This document shows positions 55,055 to 64,000 of a stretch of DNA of 64,000 nt, in pieces. The notes under the pieces are model-generated. The model had not been told where the DNA came from, did no database searches, and saw only the letters and a program-made list of their open reading frames with translations. A program made the translations under genes and the position numbers. The first letter of the stretch is position 1, and the number at the start of each line of letters is the position of its first letter. Source of the stretch: Pseudomonas sp. HS6 (lineage in GTDB: Bacteria; Pseudomonadota; Gammaproteobacteria; Pseudomonadales; Pseudomonadaceae); assembly GCF_023375815.1 (NCBI RefSeq), contig NZ_CP067412.1, positions 4,092,001 to 4,156,000 of the forward strand. Direction: 5' to 3'.

Positions 55055-56404
55055 ATGTTTGCTTTCTTTCGACCTGCCGCACATCAGGCTCCATTGCCTG
55101 AAGAAAAAATAGACAGTACCTACCGACGCCTGCGTTGGCAGATCTTCGCCGGTATCTTCTTTGGTTACGCGGGTTACTACCTGCTGCGCAAAAACTTCTC
55201 CCTGGCCATGCCGTACCTGATCGACGAGGGTTACACCCGTGGCGAACTGGGTCTGGCGATGTCGGCCATCGCAATCGCCTACGGCTTGTCCAAGTTCCTC
55301 ATGGGCCTGGTCTCGGACCGCTCCAACCCGCGCTACTTCCTGACCTTCGGCCTGCTGGTCTCGGCGGGGGTGATGTTCATTTTCGGTTTCGCGCCATGGG
55401 CAACGTCCAGCGTGACCATGATGTTCATCCTGCTGTTCATCAACGGCTGGGCCCAGGGCATGGGCTGGCCGCCGAGCGGACGGACCATGGTGCACTGGTG
55501 GTCCCAGAAGGAGCGTGGCGGCGTGGTGTCCGTGTGGAACGTGGCGCACAACGTCGGCGGAGGTCTGATCGGCCCGCTGTTCCTGCTCGGCATGGGCCTG
55601 TTCAATGACTGGCACGCGGCATTCTATGTGCCGGCGGCGGTAGCCCTGGCAGTGGCGGCGTTTGCCTTCATCACCATGCGCGACACCCCGCAATCGGTCG
55701 GCCTGCCGCCGATCGAGCAGTACAAGAACGATTACCCGGAAGGCTACGACGCCAGCCACGAAGACGAATTCAGCGCCAAGGAAATCTTCGTCAAGTACGT
55801 GCTGCGCAACAAAATGCTCTGGTACATCGCCCTGGCCAACGTCTTCGTCTACCTGCTGCGCTACGGCGTGCTGGACTGGGCGCCGACTTACCTCAAGGAA
55901 GCCAAGCACTTCGACGTCGACAAGACTTCGTGGGCCTACTTCTTCTACGAGTGGGCGGGTATCCCGGGCACGCTGCTGTGCGGCTGGATGTCGGACAAGA
56001 TCTTCCGTGGCAACCGTGGCCTGACCGGCATGGTGTTCATGGCATTGGTGACCGTCGCAACGCTGGTTTACTGGCTGAACCCGGCCGGCAACCCGACCGT
56101 CGACATGATCGCGCTGTTCTCGATCGGTTTCCTGATCTACGGCCCGGTGATGCTGATCGGTCTGCAGGCGCTGGAGCTGGCGCCGAAGAAAGCCGCCGGC
56201 ACTGCTGCGGGCTTCACCGGCCTGTTCGGCTATCTGGGTGGTTCGGTCGCGGCCAGTGCTGCGATGGGCTACACCGTGGACCACTTCGGCTGGGATGGCG
56301 GTTTCGTGCTGCTGGTGGGCGCTTGCCTGCTGTCGATGGCCTTCCTGGCACCGACCCTGTGGCACAAGCAAGTCGCCAGTCAGAGCCGCGAAGCAGTCGC
56401 CTGA
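55055..56404 (+). CDS. glpT: Glycerol-3-phosphate transporter GlpT
   Basis: 449 aa, a twelve-helix MFS protein. [50 protein letters not shown] and [10 protein letters not shown] are GlpT signatures. It exchanges glycerol-3-phosphate for inorganic phosphate across the inner membrane; in Pseudomonas it is also the entry route for fosfomycin. GlpR-like operators lie upstream. The last 25 nt overlap the converging chaC gene. Confidence 0.96.
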   Translation: MFAFFRPAAHQAPLPEEKIDSTYRRLRWQIFAGIFFGYAGYYLLRKNFSLAMPYLIDEGYTRGELGLAMSAIAIAYGLSKFLMGLVSDRSNPRYFLTFGLLVSAGVMFIFGFAPWATSSVTMMFILLFINGWAQGMGWPPSGRTMVHWWSQKERGGVVSVWNVAHNVGGGLIGPLFLLGMGLFNDWHAAFYVPAAVALAVAAFAFITMRDTPQSVGLPPIEQYKNDYPEGYDASHEDEFSAKEIFVKYVLRNKMLWYIALANVFVYLLRYGVLDWAPTYLKEAKHFDVDKTSWAYFFYEWAGIPGTLLCGWMSDKIFRGNRGLTGMVFMALVTVATLVYWLNPAGNPTVDMIALFSIGFLIYGPVMLIGLQALELAPKKAAGTAAGFTGLFGYLGGSVAASAAMGYTVDHFGWDGGFVLLVGACLLSMAFLAPTLWHKQVASQSREAVA

Positions 56405-57048
56405 TCGGCTTTTGACTTGCAGCGCTTGAGCCGCGCCTCCAGATTCCGGTCTGGCATGGCGTGGCTGCGCAGGGCGTGAGCGGTCTGCTCGACATAATCG
56501 CGAGTCGTGCCGTAACGCCCGCAAGCGCTTTCGAACACCTGGCTCAGCACATGATCCGGCAGATTGCCGGCATAGCTGGGCAGGTGTCGCTCCAATACAA
56601 ATCCCAGCGCCTGTACCTGACTGCCATCTTCAAGACGGCAGTTGAGCCAGTGTGGCCGATAGGACGGGAACGGCATCTCGCGTTTCCACAGCGCATACAG
56701 CGCACTGTCGAGGTTGTCTTCCGGCAACCGATAGGCGAAGCCGCTGCACGAGCCGCCGCGATCCAGACCGAACACCAGCCCCGGCATTTCCGGTGTGCCG
56801 CGATGTTCGTGGGACCACAAGTACAAACCGCGATGGTAGCCATGCACTCGCCCGCGCACCCGCTCCACTGCCGAACATTCCGGCCGCCAGATCAGCGAAC
56901 CGTACGCGAACAACCACACCGGCCCACCCTTGTGGCGTGCCATGGTCGATTGCATGGAAGCGAGAAGTTGTTCGTGAGTCAGCTGCGGCCCCAGGTCGAG
57001 CCGCGGAGGGTAAGCCAGATTCAGAAAAGCAGATTCAATGGCTGTCAT
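56380..57048 (-). CDS. chaC: Gamma-glutamylcyclotransferase ChaC-like
   Basis: 222 aa. [14 protein letters not shown] is the signature glycine loop, with [15 protein letters not shown] and the [15 protein letters not shown] segment. ChaC enzymes degrade glutathione to 5-oxoproline and Cys-Gly. Its C-terminus overlaps the glpT 3' end by 25 nt on the opposite strand, so the two transcripts are antisense at their tails. Confidence 0.93.
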   Translation of the reverse strand: MTAIESAFLNLAYPPRLDLGPQLTHEQLLASMQSTMARHKGGPVWLFAYGSLIWRPECSAVERVRGRVHGYHRGLYLWSHEHRGTPEMPGLVFGLDRGGSCSGFAYRLPEDNLDSALYALWKREMPFPSYRPHWLNCRLEDGSQVQALGFVLERHLPSYAGNLPDHVLSQVFESACGRYGTTRDYVEQTAHALRSHAMPDRNLEARLKRCKSKADQATASRL

Positions 57049-57402
57049 GACGGAAGTATTCGGCCCCGCAAGTATTACAAGATGTAAGCACTATTCGCTT
57101 GATAGAACATATAGCAGTAACTGTAAAACGAAAAGTGCTAAAGGATGTATGACACCTTCGATAGCGCTAATTCGGGGTTATCCGCCAGCCCTATCTGTTT
57201 TATATAGCCTAATACCATTGCGCAGATATCTTAAATACCCGAATGAAATAACGATAAGCCTTCGCTTCGTTCAGGTTTCGTTCATGAAGTCTCGGGATTT
57301 TTCCTACTAAAATTTCGGACTTTCCATATTTACCGTCGCTGAACGCCTACGTACAACGGCTTTCCTCTGGCGCAAGCCAACCCGTTCAACCGAGGCTGCA
57401 CG
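57049..57402. promoter_or_regulatory. 354-bp intergenic region with a PhoP-box-like direct repeat
   Basis: No gene is seen here. TTCGTTCA occurs at 57266-57273 and 57277-57284, an 11-bp period that gives CGTTCA-N5-CGTTCA, the half-site layout of PhoP/PmrA-type response regulators. A possible -10 (TACTAA, 57304-57309) lies about 20 bp beyond, so the repeat would overlap the -35 of the outer-membrane barrel gene. Confidence 0.45.
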
Positions 57403-57879
57403 ATGAACACACCAAGACTTTTGGCCGCATTGTTATTGATTCAGACCGGCCAGGCACTGGCCGCCGTTGATTCGCAAGAGGACAAGGGTTTCTGGTATGC
57501 ACAAACCAGTGTCTATACCAAACATTACTCACCCGACCCCGAACACAATAATCATCAGGACTTGATCGGCATCGAACGCAATCAGGCTTCCGGCTGGGTA
57601 TTCGGCGGGGCAACTTTCCGTAACTCGTTTCGCCAGCGCTCCAATTACGCCTATGCCGGCAAACGCTTCGACAGTGCCGATTATCCGGTGTATGTGAAAC
57701 TCACGGGCGGATTGCTGCAGGGTTATCGGGGTGACTACAAGGACAAGATTCCGCTCAATCACTTCGGCGTTGCACCGGTGATCATCCCGTCGGTCGGCAC
57801 CCATTATGGCCCGCTGGCCGCCGAGCTGGTCTTTCTCGGCGCCAACGCGGCCATGGTCACGACGGGCGTGCGGTTCTAG
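57403..57879 (+). CDS. Small outer-membrane beta-barrel protein (PagP-like form)
   Basis: 158 aa with a signal peptide ending near ALAA. The mature part has alternating strands (GFWYAQTSVYTKHYS, LIGIERNQASGWVFGGATF, FRQRSNYAYAGKRF, VYVKLTGGLLQGYRGDY) and a C-terminal VTTGVRF ending in Phe, typical of an eight-stranded barrel. Size and pattern recall PagP-type lipid A palmitoyltransferases, but I cannot align the catalytic residues. The PhoP-box-like repeat upstream is consistent with lipid A modification. Treat function as unproven. Confidence 0.65.
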   Translation: MNTPRLLAALLLIQTGQALAAVDSQEDKGFWYAQTSVYTKHYSPDPEHNNHQDLIGIERNQASGWVFGGATFRNSFRQRSNYAYAGKRFDSADYPVYVKLTGGLLQGYRGDYKDKIPLNHFGVAPVIIPSVGTHYGPLAAELVFLGANAAMVTTGVRF

Positions 57880-57923
57880 GACGGCTCAGCCGAGGGCCCG
57901 ATCACTCGACTCAGTCGCGCGGC

Positions 57924-58892
57924 TCAAGAGCGCGGCGCGTATGCAAACACATCGGCGCGCATCTGGTGGGCATCCATCCCGGCTTCCACCAGCGCATCCA
58001 GCGTGCCGTAGACCATCGCCGGCGAACCACTGGCATAGACGTGCAAGGGTTTCAGATCCGGGAAATCCTCGCACACCGCCTCATGCAACATCCCGCAGCG
58101 TCCTTCCCAACCGCACTGGTCGCTGACGACTTTGTGCAGGAACAGGTTGGGCAGCTTCAGCCATTCGTCCCAATGCTCGATTTCGTAGAAATCTTCCGGA
58201 CGACGCACGCCCCAGTACAAATGCACCGGATGCTTGAAGCCGTTGGCCCGGCAATGTTCGATCAGGCTGTGAATCTGGCCCATGCCGGTGCCGGCGGCAA
58301 TCAGCACCAGCGGCCCGTCCGGCAATTCTGCGAGATGGGTGTCGCCGAACGGCAGTTCGACCCGTACCAGCGAATTGCGCTGCAATTGTTCGATCAAGCT
58401 CAGGGCACTGGCTTCGCGCGCCAGAACATGGATTTCCAGGTCTCGCCCGCCGTGGGGCGCCGAGGCCATGGAAAAGGCTGATTTCTCGCCGCTCTCGCGC
58501 TCGATCATCAGGTACTGACCGGCGTGATAACGCGGTGGCTTGCCCGCCGGAGCACGCAGACGAACGCGCCAGGTATCGCCACCGACGTCCCGGCATTCGA
58601 TGACCTGACACGACAGGCTGCGCACCGGCAGTTCTCCCAACGCGAGCACGCCATCCCACAGCAGGATGCAGTCTTCCAGCGGCTGCGCTATACAAGTGTA
58701 GAACTCGCCGTGGTCATGCACCTTGCCGGCCTGTTCGACCCGGCCTTCCACCAGCAGCGCTGCGCACACGTGACAATTGCCGTTGCGGCAGCTTTGCGGG
58801 CATTCGTAGCCCAGGCGCCGCGCACCATCGAGAATCCGCTCTCCGGGCCGTATCTCAAGCACCGCTCCGGAGGGCTGCAGGGTTACACGCAT
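57924..58892 (-). CDS. 2Fe-2S ferredoxin-flavin NAD(P)H oxidoreductase
   Basis: 322 aa from the ATG at 58892. The first 90 residues are a plant-type ferredoxin with CPQSCRNGNCHVC and a later CIAQ for the cluster. The remainder is an FNR-like reductase: YHAGQYLMIERESGEKSAFSMASA for flavin and LIAAGTGMGQIHSLIEH for the nucleotide. Similar proteins are annotated as CDP-6-deoxy-delta-3,4-glucoseen reductases, but here it follows ubiD and may serve as its partner in flavin chemistry. The start overlaps the ubiD stop (TGATG). Confidence 0.88.
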   Translation of the reverse strand: MRVTLQPSGAVLEIRPGERILDGARRLGYECPQSCRNGNCHVCAALLVEGRVEQAGKVHDHGEFYTCIAQPLEDCILLWDGVLALGELPVRSLSCQVIECRDVGGDTWRVRLRAPAGKPPRYHAGQYLMIERESGEKSAFSMASAPHGGRDLEIHVLAREASALSLIEQLQRNSLVRVELPFGDTHLAELPDGPLVLIAAGTGMGQIHSLIEHCRANGFKHPVHLYWGVRRPEDFYEIEHWDEWLKLPNLFLHKVVSDQCGWEGRCGMLHEAVCEDFPDLKPLHVYASGSPAMVYGTLDALVEAGMDAHQMRADVFAYAPRS

Positions 58893-60358
58893 CAATCTAT
58901 TCCTAACTGATTCCAGATGGCATCGATCCGTTGGGTGACGGCATCATCCTTGACGATGACGCGGCCCCACTCGCGAGTGGTTTCGCCCGGCCACTTGTGG
59001 GTGGCGTCCAGGCCCATCTTCGAGCCGAGCCCCGATACCGGCGAGGCGAAGTCGAGGTAGTCGATCGGCGTGTTGTCGATCATCACCGTGTCGCGCTTGG
59101 GGTCCATGCGCGTGGTGATGGCCCAGATCACGTCGTTCCAGTCCCGCGCGTTGATATCGTCGTCGGTGACGATAACGAACTTGGTGTACATGAACTGTCG
59201 CAAAAACGACCAGACACCCAGCATCACGCGCTTGGCATGGCCCGGATACGACTTCTTCATGGTCACAATGGCCATGCGGTACGAGCAGCCTTCCGGCGGC
59301 AGGTAGAAGTCGGTGATCTCCGGGAACTGCTTCTGCAGGATCGGCACGAACACTTCGTTCAACGCAACACCGAGAATCGCCGGTTCATCCGGTGGACGAC
59401 CAGTGTAAGTGCTGTGGTAGATCGGTTTGATCCGGTGGGTGATGCGTTCGACGGTGAACACCGGGAAGCTGTCGACTTCGTTGTAGTAACCGGTGTGGTC
59501 GCCGTACGGGCCTTCGTCGGCCATCTCACCCGGATGAATCACGCCTTCAAGGATGATTTCGGCCGTGGCCGGCACTTGCAGGTCGTTGCCACGGCACTTC
59601 ACCAGCTCCGTGCGGCTGTCGCGCAGCAGGCCGGCGAAAGCGTATTCGGAGAGGCTGTCCGGCACCGGGGTGACAGCGCCGAGAATGGTCGCCGGGTCCG
59701 CACCGAGGGCCACGGACACCGGGAACGGCTGGCCCGGATGCTTCTCGCACCACTCACGGAAATCCAGCGCGCCGCCACGGTGACTGAGCCAGCGCATGAT
59801 GACTTTGTTGCGGCCGATCACTTGCTGACGGTAGATGCCGAGGTTCTGCCGATCCTTGTTCGGGCCTTTGGTGACGGTCAGGCCCCAGGTGATCAGCGGC
59901 GCCACGTCGCCCGGCCAGCAGGTCTGCACCGGCAGCATTGCCAGATCAACGTCATCGCCTTCGATGACCACTTCCTGACACGGCGCGTCTTTGACGACTT
60001 TCGGTGCCATCGCGATGATCTTGCGAAAGATCGGCAGCTTCGACCACGCATCTTTCAAGCCCTTCGGCGGCTCCGGCTCCTTGAGGAACGCCAGCAGCTT
60101 GCCGATTTCGCGCAGCTCGCTGACCGACTCGGCGCCCATGCCCATGGCCACCCGCTCGGGCGTGCCGAACAGGTTGCCGAGCACCGGAATGTCGTAACCG
60201 GTCGGTTTCTCGAACAGCAGCGCCGGGCCTTTGGCCCGCAGTGTGCGGTCGCACACTTCGGTCATTTCCAGCACCGGCGAGACGGGAATCTGGATGCGTT
60301 TCAACTCTCCGCGCTGCTCAAGCTGCTGCACGAAATCCCGAAGATCCTTGAATTTCAT
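58892..60358 (-). CDS. ubiD: 4-hydroxy-3-polyprenylbenzoate decarboxylase UbiD
   Basis: 488 aa from the ATG at 60358, the length expected of UbiD. Conserved blocks are [54 protein letters not shown] and the prenyl-FMN/metal-linked [14 protein letters not shown]. It decarboxylates the ubiquinone precursor using prenylated FMN made by UbiX. A reductase gene follows with overlapping stop and start. Confidence 0.96.
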   Translation of the reverse strand: MKFKDLRDFVQQLEQRGELKRIQIPVSPVLEMTEVCDRTLRAKGPALLFEKPTGYDIPVLGNLFGTPERVAMGMGAESVSELREIGKLLAFLKEPEPPKGLKDAWSKLPIFRKIIAMAPKVVKDAPCQEVVIEGDDVDLAMLPVQTCWPGDVAPLITWGLTVTKGPNKDRQNLGIYRQQVIGRNKVIMRWLSHRGGALDFREWCEKHPGQPFPVSVALGADPATILGAVTPVPDSLSEYAFAGLLRDSRTELVKCRGNDLQVPATAEIILEGVIHPGEMADEGPYGDHTGYYNEVDSFPVFTVERITHRIKPIYHSTYTGRPPDEPAILGVALNEVFVPILQKQFPEITDFYLPPEGCSYRMAIVTMKKSYPGHAKRVMLGVWSFLRQFMYTKFVIVTDDDINARDWNDVIWAITTRMDPKRDTVMIDNTPIDYLDFASPVSGLGSKMGLDATHKWPGETTREWGRVIVKDDAVTQRIDAIWNQLGID

Positions 60359-60427
60359 TGACGATGGCACCCTCAAAATAGGCGTACATCCTACCTGCTA
60401 TGCCGGTCGCTGGCAGCCCGTCACTGC

Positions 60428-62425
60428 TTACTTGGCTGCATTCACCTGACCTTTCGCGAGTTTTTTCCCGGCTTGCAGACCGACAAACAACGGTTCAAGG
60501 ATCGGTGCCACGAAACGGGCGCCGACTTCTGAAAGGTGATTGTCATCGGTGTAAAGGGAATAGCCATCAAGCTCCGTGCGGCACAGACCACTTTCATCAC
60601 ACAGCCGTGGCGCCGGGTCGACTACCCGCACCGCCGGGTCTTTTGCCAATTGAGCGAACAACTGGCTGATGAATGCCTGGCGCTTGTGATGCTCGCCAAC
60701 GGCCAGACCGACACCTTCCACCGGATGATCGAGCATCGCCAGACGCGTGAGGCGGTACGGCGGACTGAATGGCTGCAACGGCGCCTCTTTCACCAGCCAG
60801 ACCCGATGCCCGCCGGCGCGCAACTGTGCAACCCGTGCGCGCAAGCCATCCGATAGACGCTGTTCGGCTTCGGCGCGGTCATATTTCCCGTCGGGGGTTC
60901 TAAGCACATGGCCGAGGTCACCTTTGGCATCGCCATACAGATAAAGGCTCCAGCGCGCGACCAGCACCACATCGCTGACGCGCTGCGCATTCAAGCCCTG
61001 CTCGACCCGCCGATTGAAACGCGCACAGACGCCGTCATGCTCCAGCCCGTCAACCGGGATGCAACCGGGAGAGCTGGCGAGGATTACGCTGACGTTGTGC
61101 GCTTTCGCGCCATCATCGAACACCGGGATCAACGCTGTGGCGTGGCTGTCACCCCAGACCATCGCCTGACTTGGCAGGTTTGCCACGCCGTAATGACAGA
61201 ACAGTTTGTCGTCCGGCGTCTTGTCATCCGCCAGGCACGCCATCAGTTCCGGGCGCCATTCGCGGCCCTTGGCATATTGCAGCGCCTGCTCGGACAGGCG
61301 CCACGGCAACCCGTCAGTCCAGCGCAGGGATTGGCCCGCCAAACCGAGCACCAGAATGCCGCAGAAACCGGCCAACAGAACCTGCCGGCGTCCGGCGAGC
61401 ACACGACGCTCACGAAATGGCGTCTCGACGAACTTCCACGACAGATAACCCAGCACCAGCGTCAGCAGGATCAGACCCGCGATATCCAGCGCCCCCGGCT
61501 CTTCGACACTGGCATAGCTGGAAAACACAAACACCGGCCAATGCCACAAGTACCAGGAATAGGAAATCAGGCCGAGGCCGACCATCACCCGACTGCTCAA
61601 GAATTGACCAATCAGCGTCTCTCTATGACCGTTGGCCAGGATCAGCGCCACCACACCCAACACCGGCAGCAGCGCAGCAACACCGGGGAATGGCGTGCTT
61701 TTGTCATAGCAGAACACCGCCAGCAGGATCAGCGCCATGCCGAAAATGCTCAGCCACTGCGCCGCCGTCGGCTTGAGCCGCCACGAATGCCGGGGCGCCA
61801 CGGCGAGCATCGCACCGGCCAGCAGCTCCCACGCCCGCATCGGCAACAGGAAGAAAGCTTTTTCCGGGTGATGATTGACTGCCCACACGCTCAGCCCGAA
61901 GGACAGCAGCAACACGCCGAACAACGCCAGCCGCCAGTGTTTCAGACGGCTCGACAGCAAGGTCAGCACCAGCGGGAAGAGAATGTAGAACTGCTCCTCC
62001 ACCGCCAGCGACCAAGTGTGCAGCAGTGGTTTGAGATCAGAGGCGACGTCGAAATAGCCATCCTGGCGCATGAACAGGATGTTCGAGACAAAGGTCACCT
62101 GGTAGCGCACCGAGCGTCCCAGCTCTTCGTAATCCTTGGGCGCCAGCAGGAACCAGCCAACCGCCAGCACCGCAACGATCATCGCGAAAAGCGCGGGCAG
62201 GATCCGCCGGGCACGTCGGGCCCAGAAATCGATGAAACTGAAACGCCCGGCCTGGCGCTGGTTCCAGATGATCGAGGTGATCAGGTAACCGGAAATCACG
62301 AAAAACACGTCCACGCCGACAAATCCGCCGGTGAACCCCGGGACGCCGAAATGGAACAGCACCACGGCAATCACCGCGACTGCGCGCAAGCCGTCGATAT
62401 CCCTTCGATAAGCGAGTGTGCTCAT
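60428..62425 (-). CDS. OafA/YrhL-family acyltransferase with C-terminal SGNH domain
   Basis: 665 aa. Residues about 1-350 are an acyltransferase-3 membrane domain with ten or so helices (YRRDIDGLRAVAVIAVVLFH, VDVFFVISGYLITSIIW, LLHTWSLAVEEQFYILFP). Residues about 400-645 are an SGNH domain with VWGDSHATAL and the DxxH-type TDDNHLSEVG. Such enzymes O-acetylate surface polysaccharides, lipopolysaccharide or peptidoglycan. It lies between ubiD and rho. Confidence 0.93.
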   Translation of the reverse strand: MSTLAYRRDIDGLRAVAVIAVVLFHFGVPGFTGGFVGVDVFFVISGYLITSIIWNQRQAGRFSFIDFWARRARRILPALFAMIVAVLAVGWFLLAPKDYEELGRSVRYQVTFVSNILFMRQDGYFDVASDLKPLLHTWSLAVEEQFYILFPLVLTLLSSRLKHWRLALFGVLLLSFGLSVWAVNHHPEKAFFLLPMRAWELLAGAMLAVAPRHSWRLKPTAAQWLSIFGMALILLAVFCYDKSTPFPGVAALLPVLGVVALILANGHRETLIGQFLSSRVMVGLGLISYSWYLWHWPVFVFSSYASVEEPGALDIAGLILLTLVLGYLSWKFVETPFRERRVLAGRRQVLLAGFCGILVLGLAGQSLRWTDGLPWRLSEQALQYAKGREWRPELMACLADDKTPDDKLFCHYGVANLPSQAMVWGDSHATALIPVFDDGAKAHNVSVILASSPGCIPVDGLEHDGVCARFNRRVEQGLNAQRVSDVVLVARWSLYLYGDAKGDLGHVLRTPDGKYDRAEAEQRLSDGLRARVAQLRAGGHRVWLVKEAPLQPFSPPYRLTRLAMLDHPVEGVGLAVGEHHKRQAFISQLFAQLAKDPAVRVVDPAPRLCDESGLCRTELDGYSLYTDDNHLSEVGARFVAPILEPLFVGLQAGKKLAKGQVNAAK

Positions 62426-62549
62426 AAATCTTTAATGCCAATCATGTGGTTGTTTTTTGTACAGCCTCAATCGCTGCTTATTGTTTTGCCAACTCACTGA
62501 CCTTACCAGATCGCAAACCTCCCATCGTTCAGACAAAAAACAGGCAAAA

Positions 62550-62580
62550 AAAATGGCGCCCCCTGAGGGACGCCATTTTT
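62550..62580 (-). terminator. Terminator of rho
   Basis: AAAATGGCG (62550-62558) and CGCCATTTT (62571-62579) form a hairpin, with T-run context on the minus strand, 19 bp after the rho stop. Confidence 0.8.
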
Positions 62581-62598
62581 CGGACTCATCCGACGATG

Positions 62599-63858
62599 TT
62601 ACTTGCGCTTCATCGACAGGAAGAACTCGTCGTTGGTCTTGGTCGTTTTCAGCTTGTCGACCAGGAACTCGATGGCAGCCACTTCGTCCATCGGGTGCAG
62701 CAGCTTGCGCAGGATCCACATGCGCTGCAGTTCGTCGTCGGCGGTCAGCAACTCTTCGCGGCGGGTGCCGGAGCGGTTGATGTTGATGGCCGGGAACACA
62801 CGCTTCTCGGCGATCTTGCGATCCAGAGGCAGTTCCATGTTGCCGGTACCCTTGAACTCTTCGTAGATCACTTCGTCCATCTTCGAGCCGGTTTCAACCA
62901 GCGCGGTGGCGATAATGGTCAGCGAGCCGCCTTCTTCGATGTTCCGCGCGGCACCGAAGAAACGCTTCGGTTTCTCCAGGGCGTGGGCATCGACACCACC
63001 GGTCAGCACCTTGCCGGAGCTCGGGATCACGGTGTTGTAGGCACGGGCCAGACGGGTGATGGAGTCGAGCAGGATCACCACGTCCTTCTTGTGCTCGACT
63101 AGGCGCTTGGCCTTCTCGATCACCATTTCAGCCACTTGTACGTGACGGGTCGGCGGCTCGTCGAAGGTCGAGGCAACCACTTCGCCGCGCACGGTGCGCT
63201 GCATTTCGGTCACTTCTTCCGGACGCTCGTCGATCAACAGCACGATCAGGTGAACTTCAGGGTTGTTACGAGCGATGTTGGCTGCGATGTTCTGCAGCAT
63301 GATCGTTTTACCGGCTTTCGGCGGTGCAACGATCAGACCGCGCTGGCCTTTGCCGATCGGGGCGCACAGGTCGATCACACGACCGGTCAGGTCTTCGGTG
63401 GAACCGTTGCCGGCTTCCATCTTCATGCGCACGGTCGGGAACAGCGGGGTCAGATTCTCGAAGAGAATCTTGTTTTTCGCGTTCTCCGGGCGATCGAAGT
63501 TGATCGTGTCGACCTTGAGCAGGGCGAAATAACGCTCGCCTTCCTTCGGTGGCCGGATCTTGCCAACGATGGTGTCACCGGTGCGCAGGTTGAAACGGCG
63601 GATCTGGCTCGGCGAGACGTAGATGTCGTCAGGGCCGGCGAGGTAGGAAGCGTCAGCGGAGCGCAGGAAGCCGAAGCCGTCCTGGAGAATCTCCAGCACG
63701 CCATCACCGGAGATTTCCTCACCGCTTTTCGCGTGCTTTTTCAGCAGGGAGAAAATCACGTCCTGCTTGCGCGAACGGGCCATATTTTCTATGCCCATCT
63801 GTTCGGCCAATTCGAGCAGTTCGGTAATCGGCTTTTGCTTGAGTTCAGTCAGATTCAT
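62599..63858 (-). CDS. rho: Transcription termination factor Rho
   Basis: 419 aa, full length. The N-terminal helical and OB-fold RNA-binding parts ([20 protein letters not shown]) are followed by a RecA-type ATPase with [14 protein letters not shown] and [15 protein letters not shown]. It is a hexameric RNA helicase that ends transcription. The start at 63858 is the conserved [10 protein letters not shown]. It has its own terminator. Confidence 0.98.
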   Translation of the reverse strand: MNLTELKQKPITELLELAEQMGIENMARSRKQDVIFSLLKKHAKSGEEISGDGVLEILQDGFGFLRSADASYLAGPDDIYVSPSQIRRFNLRTGDTIVGKIRPPKEGERYFALLKVDTINFDRPENAKNKILFENLTPLFPTVRMKMEAGNGSTEDLTGRVIDLCAPIGKGQRGLIVAPPKAGKTIMLQNIAANIARNNPEVHLIVLLIDERPEEVTEMQRTVRGEVVASTFDEPPTRHVQVAEMVIEKAKRLVEHKKDVVILLDSITRLARAYNTVIPSSGKVLTGGVDAHALEKPKRFFGAARNIEEGGSLTIIATALVETGSKMDEVIYEEFKGTGNMELPLDRKIAEKRVFPAININRSGTRREELLTADDELQRMWILRKLLHPMDEVAAIEFLVDKLKTTKTNDEFFLSMKRK

Positions 63859-64000
63859 ATAGGAATGACGTAATCATTTATGGAGGGGGGGAAATTAAGC
63901 TTTTGGCTTAATGAGGCCGCGCCGCAGAGAAGGCGACAGGATCGCGTACTTGTTCGAAAAGGAGTGCGTCGGCGACGGCTAGCAGGGGGCAGTGGAGAAA
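63859..64000. other. rho leader/intergenic region, no gene seen
   Basis: ATTAAGC (63894-63900) and GCTTAAT (63906-63912) form a short hairpin upstream of rho. No reading frame is supported in the remaining bases. By recalled synteny trxA would lie just beyond the window. The segment may carry the rho leader, which is autoregulatory in other bacteria. Confidence 0.5.

Noticed and set aside
60908..62500. A 530-codon plus-strand frame opposite the acyltransferase
   Set aside because: It is Arg/Gln/His-rich, shows no domain and is a shadow of the well-supported minus-strand gene.

Overview
This window is a chromosomal segment of a Pseudomonas, most likely from the P. fluorescens group. The evidence is the high-GC coding style, the REP/REPIN-type hairpins between genes, the spu and ssu operon layouts (including the pseudomonad-type ssuF), a DUF2388 protein, and a 33-64 kb gene order (gcv, fbp, ubiI/ubiH/pepP/ygfB/zapA/6S RNA/ygfA, qor, glpT, ubiD, acyltransferase, rho) that I recall as the P. 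aeruginosa PA52xx backbone. No phage, transposon, tRNA, rRNA or CRISPR was seen.

Layout. 1-4.5 kb: small regulatory and accessory genes (an SDR/TetR divergent pair, a lipoprotein, an RhtA-like exporter, a GlxA-type regulator divergent from an HD hydrolase). 4.7-15.9 kb: polyamine uptake and catabolism. spuBCDEFGH runs on the minus strand, a decayed remnant of spuA lies just upstream, and spuI and a TetR gene lie on the plus strand. 15.9-16.9 kb: a type I pantothenate kinase. 17.0-22.6 kb: the sulfonate operon ssuEADCBF and the 1-Cys peroxiredoxin gene lsfA. 22.9-25.6 kb: an OprD-family porin and a stand-alone TauA-like binding protein. 25.6-28.2 kb: argA and argE. 28.4-33 kb: a CYTH/CHAD protein, an Lrp regulator with a divergent small protein, an orphan GspE-like ATPase and a DUF2388 protein. 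33.0-38.8 kb: glycine cleavage genes gcvT-gcvH and gcvP, separated by an oppositely oriented DegT-family aminotransferase. 38.9-41.7 kb: ferric iron ABC transporter genes fbpA-fbpB. 41.8-48.2 kb: ubiI, a DUF4442 gene, ubiH, pepP and ygfB, divergent from a TIGR02449 gene, zapA, 6S RNA and fthC. 48.2-50.7 kb: a 51-aa membrane peptide, an EVE protein, a FliL-like protein and a quinone oxidoreductase. 50.7-54.9 kb: an accessory insert with an S-type HNH-DNase bacteriocin, its immunity gene, a TonB-domain protein and a histidine phosphatase. 55-64 kb: glpT, chaC, an outer-membrane barrel protein, an Fe-S flavin reductase, ubiD, an acyltransferase and rho.

The observations I rate highest are these. 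The bacteriocin immunity protein has Thr-Arg where colicin/pyocin Im proteins carry the conserved Tyr-Tyr contact pair. A 16-bp sequence is almost identical upstream of lsfA and tauA and is echoed before ssuE, suggesting a shared sulfur-starvation site. The spuA remnant leaves the local polyamine gamma-glutamylation pathway without its hydrolase. A PhoP-box-like direct repeat sits at the -35 position of the outer-membrane barrel gene. A type I CoaA is present in a genus that usually relies on CoaX. Everything here comes from reading the sequence; no database search was run.
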